Shown: one piece after another, positions 26,783 to 35,020 of the stretch
Layout of the letters: each line of letters begins with the position of its first letter
How positions within the stretch are numbered: position 1 is the first letter of the stretch
Assembly (NCBI GenBank): GCA_022641775.1
Contig: JALCDS010000004.1
Coordinates: forward strand, 34,205 to 98,204
Length of the DNA stretch: 64,000 nt
Direction: 5' to 3'
DNA from: Clostridiaceae bacterium
GTDB lineage: Bacteria; Cyanobacteriota; Vampirovibrionia; Gastranaerophilales; Gastranaerophilaceae
Made by a program: the position numbers and the translations under genes
The notes under the pieces: model-generated
The model's database searches: none
What the model saw: only the letters and a program-made list of their open reading frames with translations
What the model was told of the DNA's origin: nothing

Positions 26783-26785
26783 TTT

Positions 26786-27787
26786 ATGAAATATCAAAAC
26801 ACTCTTTCAGATAATAGAATAGAATGTAGTATTTGCCCGAGAAAATGCAAACTATCAGACGGTCAAAGCGGATTTTGTTTTGTACGAGAAAATAATAACG
26901 GCGAAATAAAACTTAAAACTTACGGGATTAATACAGGACTTGCAATAGATCCTGTGGAAAAGAAACCCCTTTATCATTTTTATCCGACAAGTAATGTATT
27001 ATCGTTCGGGACAAACGGCTGTATTATGGGCTGTCAATTTTGTCAAAACGACAATATTACAAAAGTCAGACCTATGTACGATTTCTTAAACAAAACTTCC
27101 CCGGAAGAAATTGTAAATCTTGCTATAAAAAATGATTGCCAAGCTATAGCTTTTACTTACAATGACCCAATTGCATTTTTTGAATATGCAGTTGATACGG
27201 CAAAAATCGCACGAAAAAACAATATAAAAACAATTGCCGTAACTTCCGGATATCTAAACCCTGAGCCATGCAAGGAATTTTTTGAATATATGGATGCTAC
27301 CAATATTGATTTGAAAGGATTTAGTGAAAAGTTTTATAAAAAAAATTGTCTTGCGCATCTTCAACCGGTCCTTGATACCATAAAATATGTCAAAAATAAT
27401 ACCAATTGTTGGCTTGAACTTACGACTCTATTGATTGAAGGTGAAAATACTTCCGACCAAATAATTGAAAATGAATGTGATTGGATTATAAATAATTTGG
27501 GCAAAGATGTTCCGCTACACTTTAGCGCATTTTTCCCCAGATATAAATTCAAAAATCATAAACCTACAACACTTGAAATTCTACAAAATGCTTATAATAT
27601 AGCAACACGAAAAGGTCTGAATTATATTTATACAGGCAATATTTCTGATATTCAAACCTCAACCACATATTGCAAAAATTGTGGCAAACCTTTAATTATA
27701 AGAGAAGGGTATTCTCTTTTAGAAAATAACTTAACAGGTGATAAATGTAAGTTTTGCGGAACAAAACTCGACGGAATATTTGATTAA
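26786..27787 (+). CDS. AmmeMemoRadiSam system radical SAM enzyme
   Basis: A 333-residue radical SAM protein. An N-terminal Cys cluster (CSICPRKCKL...GFC) is followed by the 4Fe-4S motif Cys79-x3-Cys83-x2-Cys86 in GTNGCIMGCQFCQN, the KRPLYHF-like segment EKKPLYHFYP, a TIM-barrel core with FTYNDPIAFFEYA, and a C-terminal zinc-ribbon-like pair CKNCG...CKFCG. It is the partner of the divergent Memo-AMMECR1 fusion. Related proteins are sometimes labelled PflA-like, but the Cys-rich ends mark the AmmeMemoRadiSam subgroup. Confidence 0.93.
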   Translation: MKYQNTLSDNRIECSICPRKCKLSDGQSGFCFVRENNNGEIKLKTYGINTGLAIDPVEKKPLYHFYPTSNVLSFGTNGCIMGCQFCQNDNITKVRPMYDFLNKTSPEEIVNLAIKNDCQAIAFTYNDPIAFFEYAVDTAKIARKNNIKTIAVTSGYLNPEPCKEFFEYMDATNIDLKGFSEKFYKKNCLAHLQPVLDTIKYVKNNTNCWLELTTLLIEGENTSDQIIENECDWIINNLGKDVPLHFSAFFPRYKFKNHKPTTLEILQNAYNIATRKGLNYIYTGNISDIQTSTTYCKNCGKPLIIREGYSLLENNLTGDKCKFCGTKLDGIFD

Positions 27788-27788
27788 A

Positions 27789-28496
27789 TTATTTTTGGAT
27801 TGTTTTAAAAGCCAATTCTTGAGTATAGCCCTTTTCATTTATGCCGATATTTCCCCAACCTGCAAGTAAACATTTTAGGTTTTTAATCTCTTTACATGGA
27901 TAGAGGTTATGAGAATTATCATCTATAAAATAGGCTTTATCAACTTTATTTTGAACCATATACTGCTGAATAAACTCAGCTTTATTTTTAAATTTTAATA
28001 ATTCCTCTTTTGCGACAACTTTTATGCCCTTAATGTTTTCTTTTTCAAGTTTTCTGGTAATTTCAAAATTGTTGTTTCTGGAAATTATTATTATATCCAA
28101 TTTATCTTTTAAGGACATCAACATATCAAAAAACGGGAATTTTTCTTCTAACTTGTCAATGAAATATGAATGATTTTTTATTAAATCTTTTCTTAACTTC
28201 AAATACTTTTCTTCAAATTCTTTTTCTTCTCTAAAATCTCTGGTTTTCAACATATAAGCATAATTTCTGGCAAAATCCTCGTCTGTTTTGACATGTTTAT
28301 CTGAAAGTATTTTCATCAAATATAAATATTGCCAAGAATTAAATACCAAAAATTTGTATCTTTCAAATTTTTTAAAAACGTTCTTTTCAATAGCTTTTGA
28401 GGTATCTATTCCATAAAATATATTACGGCACAATACATAAGCTTCTTTTAAAGTATCAAACAATACACCATCAAAATCTGTGAAAACTGTAACCAT
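27789..28496 (-). CDS. HAD-superfamily hydrolase-like protein
   Basis: A 235-residue HAD fold with motif I FTDFDGVLFDTL, motif II IIISRNN and a C-terminal KAYFIDDNSHNL. Motif II has Ser followed by Arg, and motif IV has DD, so it may be an active phosphatase. It is the last gene of a five-gene minus-strand operon, seven bases after the membrane gene, with AGGTGAAAA before the ATG. Substrate unknown. Confidence 0.78.
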   Translation of the reverse strand: MVTVFTDFDGVLFDTLKEAYVLCRNIFYGIDTSKAIEKNVFKKFERYKFLVFNSWQYLYLMKILSDKHVKTDEDFARNYAYMLKTRDFREEKEFEEKYLKLRKDLIKNHSYFIDKLEEKFPFFDMLMSLKDKLDIIIISRNNNFEITRKLEKENIKGIKVVAKEELLKFKNKAEFIQQYMVQNKVDKAYFIDDNSHNLYPCKEIKNLKCLLAGWGNIGINEKGYTQELAFKTIQK

Positions 28497-28503
28497 TTTT
28501 CAC

Positions 28504-28842
28504 CTATATACAATTTATAACAAATATAACACTTGCTATTGCTGTTATAATTTGAATTACAGTAAATACATTTTCTTTTTCATAAGTCGCCAAATTGCCA
28601 ATAATAAAAGGAGACAAACCAAACATTAACATCAACATTTTATCAATTAAATTCGGTGCAAAGATTATTAAAGAAATTGCAGAAATAGCATATAAAAAGA
28701 ATCCGCCAGCAATTGATGCCGTATAATTTGAAACCAAAATATTATCTTTCAACTTAAATACAAATAACTTTCCGCAAGTTATCAAAATTGCTAAAAGGCT
28801 ACCTATTGCTATGAACAAATATTTTAGAACAATTAACAACAT
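28504..28842 (-). CDS. Small membrane protein
   Basis: A 112-residue protein with four hydrophobic segments (about residues 2-22, 38-60, 63-82 and 92-111) and no recognised domain. It overlaps the end of the esterase-like gene by ten bases and lacks its own strong ribosome site, so it depends on that gene's translation. Confidence 0.68.
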   Translation of the reverse strand: MLLIVLKYLFIAIGSLLAILITCGKLFVFKLKDNILVSNYTASIAGGFFLYAISAISLIIFAPNLIDKMLMLMFGLSPFIIGNLATYEKENVFTVIQIITAIASVIFVINCI

Positions 28843-29669
28843 GCAGCTCTTGCCTCTCCTTCACTTTCAATCTCACTATGATTATCCAAGAATGAAAGTG
28901 CTTTTTCATATACAAATTCTTTTTCATTATCATACAAAACCATATGATAACTATCTTTCAAGATTATCATTTCTTTATCCGTAGAAGATATTTTACTATT
29001 TACAAGTTTTGCTGATTTTGTACTTGTAAGATCATCCTCTTGGGAATGAATAATTAGAATAGGTTGAGTTACTTCTTGAATATTTTTTCTAACGAATTTT
29101 GACAACTTAAGCATTTCAAAAATAGATGTCATAGGAAAATCGTTCATACCAACATTACCTTGTTGTAAAAGGCGTTTGATAACATTTCTAACTTTCAAAT
29201 TTTTGATTCCATGCGGTTCACATTCAGGATAATTATAATAAAATCTAACCATTGTAGAAAGTGCAATCGGCATCAAGAAGCTGAACCAAGGCAATCTCCA
29301 ACCATCCAAAAACAATGTTGTTGATAATGAAACAATACCTTTAACTTCATCTTTGTATTTAATTGCAACGGCGAGCGCCAAAACTGCACCCAAACACAAT
29401 CCGGAGACAAATACTTCATCGTATTTTTTATTTAAGTCTTCAAATCTTTTGTATGCAAATTCCAGCCAATCTGTATATTTAACGGTATAGATTTCTTCAA
29501 CCTTGTCTCCATGTCCCGGTAGACAATCGGCATAGACATCATAACCGTTTTTATACAGAAATTGCCCATATTTTTTTAGCTCAAAAGGACTGCCCGTAAG
29601 CCCGTGAAAAAGTAGGACTGCCTTTCTACACTCACTCTTCTCATTTATTAATTCAAAGTCTAAAGTCAC
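28833..29669 (-). CDS. Esterase-like alpha/beta hydrolase with Cys in place of Ser
   Basis: A 278-residue Est30-type carboxylesterase fold: VLLFHGLTGSPFELKKYG, a CLPGHG turn, acid residue region HSQEDDLTS and His in DSYHMVLYD. The nucleophile elbow reads SGLCLGAV, so Cys92 stands where the family has Ser. It could be a Cys-nucleophile enzyme, as in dienelactone hydrolase, or altered in activity. The start is GTG at 29669, sharing one base with the preceding TAG stop. No signal peptide. Confidence 0.8.
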   Translation of the reverse strand: MTLDFELINEKSECRKAVLLFHGLTGSPFELKKYGQFLYKNGYDVYADCLPGHGDKVEEIYTVKYTDWLEFAYKRFEDLNKKYDEVFVSGLCLGAVLALAVAIKYKDEVKGIVSLSTTLFLDGWRLPWFSFLMPIALSTMVRFYYNYPECEPHGIKNLKVRNVIKRLLQQGNVGMNDFPMTSIFEMLKLSKFVRKNIQEVTQPILIIHSQEDDLTSTKSAKLVNSKISSTDKEMIILKDSYHMVLYDNEKEFVYEKALSFLDNHSEIESEGEARAACC

Positions 29670-31057
29670 TACTTCGTTAACCTACCTAATAGTTGATCAA
29701 GTAATTCAATTGCCATATCAATTTCTTCATTAGAAATATACAATTGAGGAACTAAAGTAATAACATTCTTATAGAAACCGCCGTTGTTCAAAACGAGTCC
29801 GCATTTCTTGCCGTTGTATGTCAAATCACCCTTCAAACCTTCTTCTTGCATTGCATCACACAATTCACGGTTTGGAGTGTATCCGTCTTCCTGTGTCAAT
29901 TCTATTCTTAAAGCGAAACCAATACCGCCAACATCACCGACTTGTTTGTATTTAGATTTTAAATATTTCAAACCGTTCATGAAACGTTCTGATTTGATTG
30001 GAATTTCACGTTCTAAATCATGTTGAGATTCTTCAACAATACTCATAACTTCATGAGCTGCTCTAATACCGATAGGGTTTGAACAATATGTCGAATGTGC
30101 ACTACCAGGAGTAAATACTTTTGGTGAAATATATTTTTCTTTAGCCCACAAGCCTGATAATGGGTTCATACCGTTTGTAATTGATTTTGCAAATGTCATA
30201 ACATCAGGGACAACATCATAATTTTCAATTGCCCAAAGTTTACCGGTTCTGAACATACCCATTTGGATTTCATCAATTACCAACATAATATTGTGTTCAT
30301 CTAAAATTTCTTTCAATTCTTTGAAATACCATTTTGGAGCATCAATATATCCGCCTGTACCCAAAATAGGTTCAGCAATAAATGCTTTATATTCGCATTC
30401 GCCAGTTTTTGGATCATAAATTGCTTTGTATTCACTTTCAAAATTTCTTGCAAATTGTTTTACACAGAAGTGATTACAAGATTCACAATTCATACCATAA
30501 GGGCATCTGAAACAATATGGGAATGGAACAAAGTTTGCTCTGTCACCGAAATGTCCATATTTTTCTCTGTATCTGAAACTTGAAGTTAATGCTGTAGCTC
30601 CGATTGTACGGCCATGGTATCCACCTTGGAATGCAAAGAAACCGTTTCTATGTGTATAGTTTCTAACTATTTTAATAGCATCTTCTGTAGCTTGTGCGCC
30701 ACCAACATTAAAATGCATTCTTCCCTTTTCATGAAAACGTTGGTCAATAATATCACACATTTTCTTTGAAAGTAATGATTTATATTGTTGTAAAAACTTT
30801 GGAGTAAGTTGAGGTAAAGTGTTCATTTGATCAATAACAGCATCTGTTATTCTTTTATTTCTATAACCAAAATTGCATGCAGAATACATCATTTGTAAAT
30901 CAAGATACGGTGTATCTTTTGAGTCATACATGTAAGAACCTTCACAACTTCTAAAAACTTTAGGATCTGCAGAATAATGTACTGTATCTCCCCAAGAACT
31001 ATACTCACTATCAAGAGCCTTCACTTCTTCATCAGAAATTAAATCCAAGTCTATCAT
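29669..31057 (-). CDS. Class III PLP-dependent aminotransferase
   Basis: A 462-residue fold-type I omega-aminotransferase. Motifs are GGYHGRTIGATALT, the active-site acid LVIDEIQMGMFRTG and the PLP lysine in TFAKSITNGMNP. A Cys-rich insert (PYCFRCPYGMNCESCNHFC) is seen in related 4-aminobutyrate-like enzymes. The amino donor is not predictable; GABA, ornithine, taurine or another omega-amine are possible. The ATG follows GAGGTAATAAAAT, inside the end of the phosphatase gene (26-base overlap). Confidence 0.88.
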   Translation of the reverse strand: MIDLDLISDEEVKALDSEYSSWGDTVHYSADPKVFRSCEGSYMYDSKDTPYLDLQMMYSACNFGYRNKRITDAVIDQMNTLPQLTPKFLQQYKSLLSKKMCDIIDQRFHEKGRMHFNVGGAQATEDAIKIVRNYTHRNGFFAFQGGYHGRTIGATALTSSFRYREKYGHFGDRANFVPFPYCFRCPYGMNCESCNHFCVKQFARNFESEYKAIYDPKTGECEYKAFIAEPILGTGGYIDAPKWYFKELKEILDEHNIMLVIDEIQMGMFRTGKLWAIENYDVVPDVMTFAKSITNGMNPLSGLWAKEKYISPKVFTPGSAHSTYCSNPIGIRAAHEVMSIVEESQHDLEREIPIKSERFMNGLKYLKSKYKQVGDVGGIGFALRIELTQEDGYTPNRELCDAMQEEGLKGDLTYNGKKCGLVLNNGGFYKNVITLVPQLYISNEEIDMAIELLDQLLGRLTK

Positions 31058-31685
31058 ATTTTATTACCTCACTAAAATTTGTATATCCAATACAATTAAT
31101 ACTCACCCTGTTACAGTAACTCAAAAGATTTGATTTTGCAAATAAATAATCGACTTTATCTGCCACACACATATCAGAATTACCATCACCTACATAAAAA
31201 ATCTCTTTATAATTTTGTTTCAAATCATTTATAACTTTACATTTGCATGTGCCGGCTTTCCCTTTGCAGCCAACGTATTTGTTAGGGTAAGTTATTTTAA
31301 ATTTGCCATCAACAATCTCTGCATGATTTGAAATTATTTTTATATTATGTACCCCGTTTTTTTGTAAAATTCTGTTAATAAAATAGTCAAGTCCATCGCT
31401 AACAATTAACAAATCTACATCATTTTTCAACCTTATTTCGTTAAATTGTTTAAAATACGGATCTAATTTAACACTACTGATAAATTCATCAATCATCTTA
31501 TCGGACAATTTCGGGACTAAATCAAACTGCTTTGTCAAACATTCTTGCGATCCTATTTTGCCTTCACGCCAGAGCCTTTCGACTTCCAACCATTTTTTAT
31601 CAGCATAATGGACCAAAAATACAAACAAAGAATCCAGTTCTGTTATTGTCCCGTCAAAATCACATACAACTATTTTATTTTTCAT
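31032..31685 (-). CDS. HAD phosphatase of the MtnX/SerB-like group
   Basis: A 217-residue HAD subfamily IB phosphatase. Motif I is CDFDGTITELDS with Asp9 and Asp11, motif II LLIVSDGLD, and motif IV FYVGDGNSDMCVA. Related proteins act on phosphoserine, diketo-methylthiopentane phosphate or pyridoxal phosphate; none can be chosen here. It opens the five-gene operon. TAAAAT (31697-31692) ends six bases before the ATG with TTGGAA 16 bases upstream and no ribosome site. Confidence 0.85.
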   Translation of the reverse strand: MKNKIVVCDFDGTITELDSLFVFLVHYADKKWLEVERLWREGKIGSQECLTKQFDLVPKLSDKMIDEFISSVKLDPYFKQFNEIRLKNDVDLLIVSDGLDYFINRILQKNGVHNIKIISNHAEIVDGKFKITYPNKYVGCKGKAGTCKCKVINDLKQNYKEIFYVGDGNSDMCVADKVDYLFAKSNLLSYCNRVSINCIGYTNFSEVIKYDRLGFNF

Positions 31686-31691
31686 AGATAT

Positions 31692-31719
31692 ATTTTAGCA
31701 TATAAATATGAAATTCCAA
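31692..31719 (-). promoter_or_regulatory. Promoter of the five-gene operon (leaderless)
   Basis: Minus-strand TTGGAA (31719-31714), 16-base spacer, TAAAAT (31697-31692), six bases to the ATG at 31685. Confidence 0.55.
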
Positions 31720-31748
31720 TTTGTTAACAACAATAATACCCAAATAAC

Positions 31749-32273
31749 CTATTTTTTAAATAGTTTTGTAAGTTTTGTCCAATTCTCGGAGAAAAACTTT
31801 TGTGTTACTTTCCAAACATTTTTATCATTGGATTTTGAAAACCAGTGTTTTACAGTATTATAACCATTAGAAATTTTTGTTTTGATTGTTTTAAAGAACC
31901 CTTCGGATTTTTTAGTAGTTACTTTTGGTGTTGATTTAAAGGCATTTCTCAAGCCCTTCCAACCCTTGGTAATTAATTTATATGCAGCAAAGCCACCAAC
32001 CGCAAGAGTAGCTATTCCTGCAATTCCGAACAACCATTTTTTCCAAGACGGATTTGTACTTTTATCATCAAATTTATGATTATTGGGTTGGAATTCATCA
32101 AATTTGGGTGATGTTGGTAACATTGGAGATTCCACAGGCAATGCAATCGGCGGTACCATGCCAGGATTTCCTACATATCTGGGAGATTGTCCCATAATAT
32201 ATGCTGGTGCATCAAAATCTAATACACCACTTTGTGCCAACATATCTAAATTATTTGCCCAGTTTGAAGACAT
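31749..32273 (-). CDS. Hypothetical protein with one membrane segment
   Basis: A 174-residue protein. The N-terminal 85 residues are Pro/Asn/Met-rich and disordered in character. A Trp-Lys boundary leads into one hydrophobic helix (WLFGIAGIATLAVGGFAAYKL, about 95-115), and the C-terminal 60 residues are strongly basic with many Lys, Trp and Phe. GGAGAAATTTT precedes the ATG. Possibly membrane-attached; no family recognised. Confidence 0.65.
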   Translation of the reverse strand: MSSNWANNLDMLAQSGVLDFDAPAYIMGQSPRYVGNPGMVPPIALPVESPMLPTSPKFDEFQPNNHKFDDKSTNPSWKKWLFGIAGIATLAVGGFAAYKLITKGWKGLRNAFKSTPKVTTKKSEGFFKTIKTKISNGYNTVKHWFSKSNDKNVWKVTQKFFSENWTKLTKLFKK

Positions 32274-32365
32274 AAAATTTCTCCATTTTTCAACCTACAT
32301 GTATATTAAGTATTTTTTTATATAAAAATTGCCCCGACAAGAAATTTTTGTTACGATAATTTGGT

Positions 32366-34030
32366 ATGAATAACTTTTTTTTAGAAAAATTTAAAAATAC
32401 AAAATTTGATTTTTGTCTAATAGGTTTGATTTTATTATCAATATTAGGCTGTATATTTTTTGTAGGACACTTCAACAGCATACTTATAGATTTTGGTCGT
32501 GAAGTTTATTATCCAAAAGCTATTTTAAATGGAAAAGTATTATTTAAAGATTTGTTTAATATTTACGGACCATTTTCATACCTTTTCAATTCTATCTTAT
32601 ACAAAATTTTTGGGACAAAACTGCAAACATTATATATTGCAGGCAGTATTTTAGGTACAATTTTTGTTTCAGGGATATACGCAATTTCAAGGCAATTTTT
32701 GGATAAGGCGACAAGTTTTGTTATCGGACTGTTTGCAATAACACTCGGTATTACAACAACAGTTATCTTTAATTATACTTTTCCATATTCTTGGGCAATG
32801 TTATATGGAATTATATTTTTTGTTTGGTCATTGTTTTTACTTATAAAATTTATTAACGCAGAAGATAAACCTTTTAAATTATTGATTTTTTCTTTAGTTT
32901 TAGCAGGTTTTGCAATCTCAAATAAATATGAATTTATTTTATATGGCATATTTACTCTGCTTTATGCAATAAAATTTTATATAAGAGATCTTAAAAAATT
33001 ACTTGTTATAATATCTACATTTTTACTCCCAATAATTTTGAGTTACGGAATCTTATTTTTACAAGGATTAAGCTTGAGCGAATTAATAAATTCCTTTTCA
33101 ATAATCAAAATAATGATGCATACCCGAACCTTACAACATTTTTACCAATCAACCGGAATACTGGTAAGTGTAAATTTGTTATTAATAACTTTGGTAGCCT
33201 TTATCAAAGCTTTTGTCCTTTTTGGAATTCTTTATCTGTGTACAAAATTGTGGAACAAAAACAAAATCGGTGGTGGAATTTTATATGCAATTTTTATCCC
33301 TTTAATTATGTTATTTGCATTAGAGCCTATACAAAATATAATGATGTTTCTTCCAATTTTGCTCATTATCCTTGGAATTAAAAACATAAAAACCATAAAT
33401 GAATCAACAAAGATATTAATTATCGCCACACTATTGGTCAGCGCAAAATCTTTTTGGGGACTTTTGATATTGAGTTACGGTTCATATTATGCACCGTTAC
33501 TTTTGATTCCATTTTTTGCAACACTTAAAAATGAAACATACAAAAATACCGCAAAAACACTTTTGGCAATAATTTCACTTTCAATCTTTATCGGACAAAT
33601 TAACACTTTAAAATTCTGTAACTCAAAAATAGAGGCAAATGGGAATTACATATACACATTTCAAACTGCACAAGCCTCTTATGATGAACTAAACAATTAC
33701 ATCACTTCAAACACCAAACCTGCTGATAAAATAGTTATTTTCCCCGAAGGAATGACTATAAACTTTTTAACTGATAGAAAATCTGATGATTTTTATAATT
33801 CATTGTTACCATTATACATTGAGACATTTTCTGAAGACAAAATTATTAATTATTATAAAAAGGATAAACCAGAATATATAATTTTTACAAACGAGAATAT
33901 GAAAGACTATGGATTCAATTACATCTGCAATGACTATGCACAAGGTTTTTGTTCATTTGTTTATTCAAACTACAAAAATGTAAAAACTATTGATGGTGAA
34001 AATAGATTTCTTATTTTTAAAAAGAAATAA
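32366..34030 (+). CDS. Membrane glycosyltransferase-like protein (GT39/ArnT-like fold)
   Basis: A 554-residue polytopic protein with roughly ten hydrophobic helices and a C-terminal soluble part of about 130 residues. The first periplasmic loop has FGREVYYPKAILNGKVLFKD and IYGPFSYLFN, the pattern of lipid-linked-sugar mannosyl/arabinosyltransferases of the GT-C type. Substrate unknown. GATAAT (32355-32360) ends five bases before the ATG and no ribosome site is seen, so it may be leaderless. Confidence 0.72.
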   Translation: MNNFFLEKFKNTKFDFCLIGLILLSILGCIFFVGHFNSILIDFGREVYYPKAILNGKVLFKDLFNIYGPFSYLFNSILYKIFGTKLQTLYIAGSILGTIFVSGIYAISRQFLDKATSFVIGLFAITLGITTTVIFNYTFPYSWAMLYGIIFFVWSLFLLIKFINAEDKPFKLLIFSLVLAGFAISNKYEFILYGIFTLLYAIKFYIRDLKKLLVIISTFLLPIILSYGILFLQGLSLSELINSFSIIKIMMHTRTLQHFYQSTGILVSVNLLLITLVAFIKAFVLFGILYLCTKLWNKNKIGGGILYAIFIPLIMLFALEPIQNIMMFLPILLIILGIKNIKTINESTKILIIATLLVSAKSFWGLLILSYGSYYAPLLLIPFFATLKNETYKNTAKTLLAIISLSIFIGQINTLKFCNSKIEANGNYIYTFQTAQASYDELNNYITSNTKPADKIVIFPEGMTINFLTDRKSDDFYNSLLPLYIETFSEDKIINYYKKDKPEYIIFTNENMKDYGFNYICNDYAQGFCSFVYSNYKNVKTIDGENRFLIFKKK

Positions 34031-34128
34031 ATAACCGAATATCCCTATTTTATCTTATACCTAAAGGGGATTATTTTACGTCAAAAAAGCATTACAATTT
34101 CTGTATAAAAGATTATGGAGCAGGTGTG

Positions 34129-34434
34129 ATGTTAAAAGGAAACAATTGCAGAGATTGTAAATACAGCCATATGGAAATGAAAAATGTTAATAAAGACATA
34201 ATTGACTGGCTGGAAGATGTTATCGAAGAAAATAACAGTCATATAGAACACAAAGAATGGAAAAGTAAATATAACAGTTATGTAATTTACGATTATGAAC
34301 CTTTTTGTACAGATGGATTTGATATAAATTTAGTTGTGTCATCTATCGATCGTGCTTACTTGGATTTTATCAAATATCTTTATACCGAAAAAATAAATAC
34401 TATTGAATACTTAAATCACTGTATTGGCGTGTAA
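34129..34434 (+). CDS. Small hypothetical protein
   Basis: A 101-residue acidic protein with N-terminal CRDCK and further Cys near residues 67 and 99. No membrane segment or known domain. I chose the ATG at 34129 (after AGCAGGTGTG). It stands alone between the glycosyltransferase gene and a promoter-bearing intergenic region. Confidence 0.6.
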   Translation: MLKGNNCRDCKYSHMEMKNVNKDIIDWLEDVIEENNSHIEHKEWKSKYNSYVIYDYEPFCTDGFDINLVVSSIDRAYLDFIKYLYTEKINTIEYLNHCIGV

Positions 34435-34473
34435 AACAGCTAATACTTAATTTACATATCTTTACCTTATCAC

Positions 34474-34503
34474 TTGACACGATTTTTTGTTCATGCTAAT
34501 AAT
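34474..34503 (+). promoter_or_regulatory. Strong promoter upstream of a hairpin leader
   Basis: Perfect TTGACA (34474-34479), 18-base spacer, AATAAT (34498-34503). Transcription would begin near 34510. Confidence 0.65.
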
Positions 34504-34527
34504 TGTGTGGGGTAAATGTATATTTAT

Positions 34528-34560
34528 AAGTCTTGTCATACGACGAGACTTTCTTTTTCG
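34528..34560 (+). ncRNA. Possible short RNA or attenuator with terminator hairpin
   Basis: A 10-bp stem (AAGTCTTGTC / GACGAGACTT with one G-U pair), 4-base loop, followed by TCTTTTTC. With the promoter at 34474 this would yield an RNA of about 50 nt, or attenuate the 90-residue gene starting at 34701. No conserved motif recognised. Confidence 0.4.
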
Positions 34561-34700
34561 GAAAAGGCGTTTTAACTGCATTTATCAGGATACATATTTT
34601 TATTTGTAAAATTTTGTAATAAATTATCTTTTTATTTAAAGTTTTTATATAAAAATTCCGAGAATTAATATGCGAGAGATGAAAAGAATTGGAGGAATTA

Positions 34701-34970
34701 ATGAATACCCCTGAAAACACTAAGGATATGTTAGATAGTACGTTGGTTAATAATACCTTAATTAAAGAAGAATCCATAGAAGAAAAAGAACTTATGCCTG
34801 AAAACAAATATGTAGCATTAATAACAAATCAATGCATTGAAAATGCTCGTTCTACAAAGGCTTTTTCAGAAAAAATGTTTGATAACTTGCAAATTGAAAG
34901 AATGGAAAAACCTCTTGAAGAAATGTTTGACTCATTAGCATCCCACATTATTGATGCAATAGCAGCATAA
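34701..34970 (+). CDS. Small hypothetical acidic protein
   Basis: An 89-residue Glu/Met/Asn-rich helical protein from the ATG at 34701, which follows a strong GGAGG site; an ATG at 34689 lies upstream of that site. It would have a 5-prime leader of about 190 nt with a terminator-like hairpin. No domain recognised. Confidence 0.65.
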   Translation: MNTPENTKDMLDSTLVNNTLIKEESIEEKELMPENKYVALITNQCIENARSTKAFSEKMFDNLQIERMEKPLEEMFDSLASHIIDAIAA

Positions 34971-34987
34971 TTTTAAAGATTTAAAAA

Positions 34988-35018
34988 AATAACTCCACAA
35001 ATTGTGGAGTTATTTTTG
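34988..35018. terminator. Bidirectional terminator
   Basis: Stem AATAACTCCACAA / TTGTGGAGTTATT with T run, between the small gene at 34701 and the converging lipA. Confidence 0.88.
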
Positions 35019-35020
35019 TT

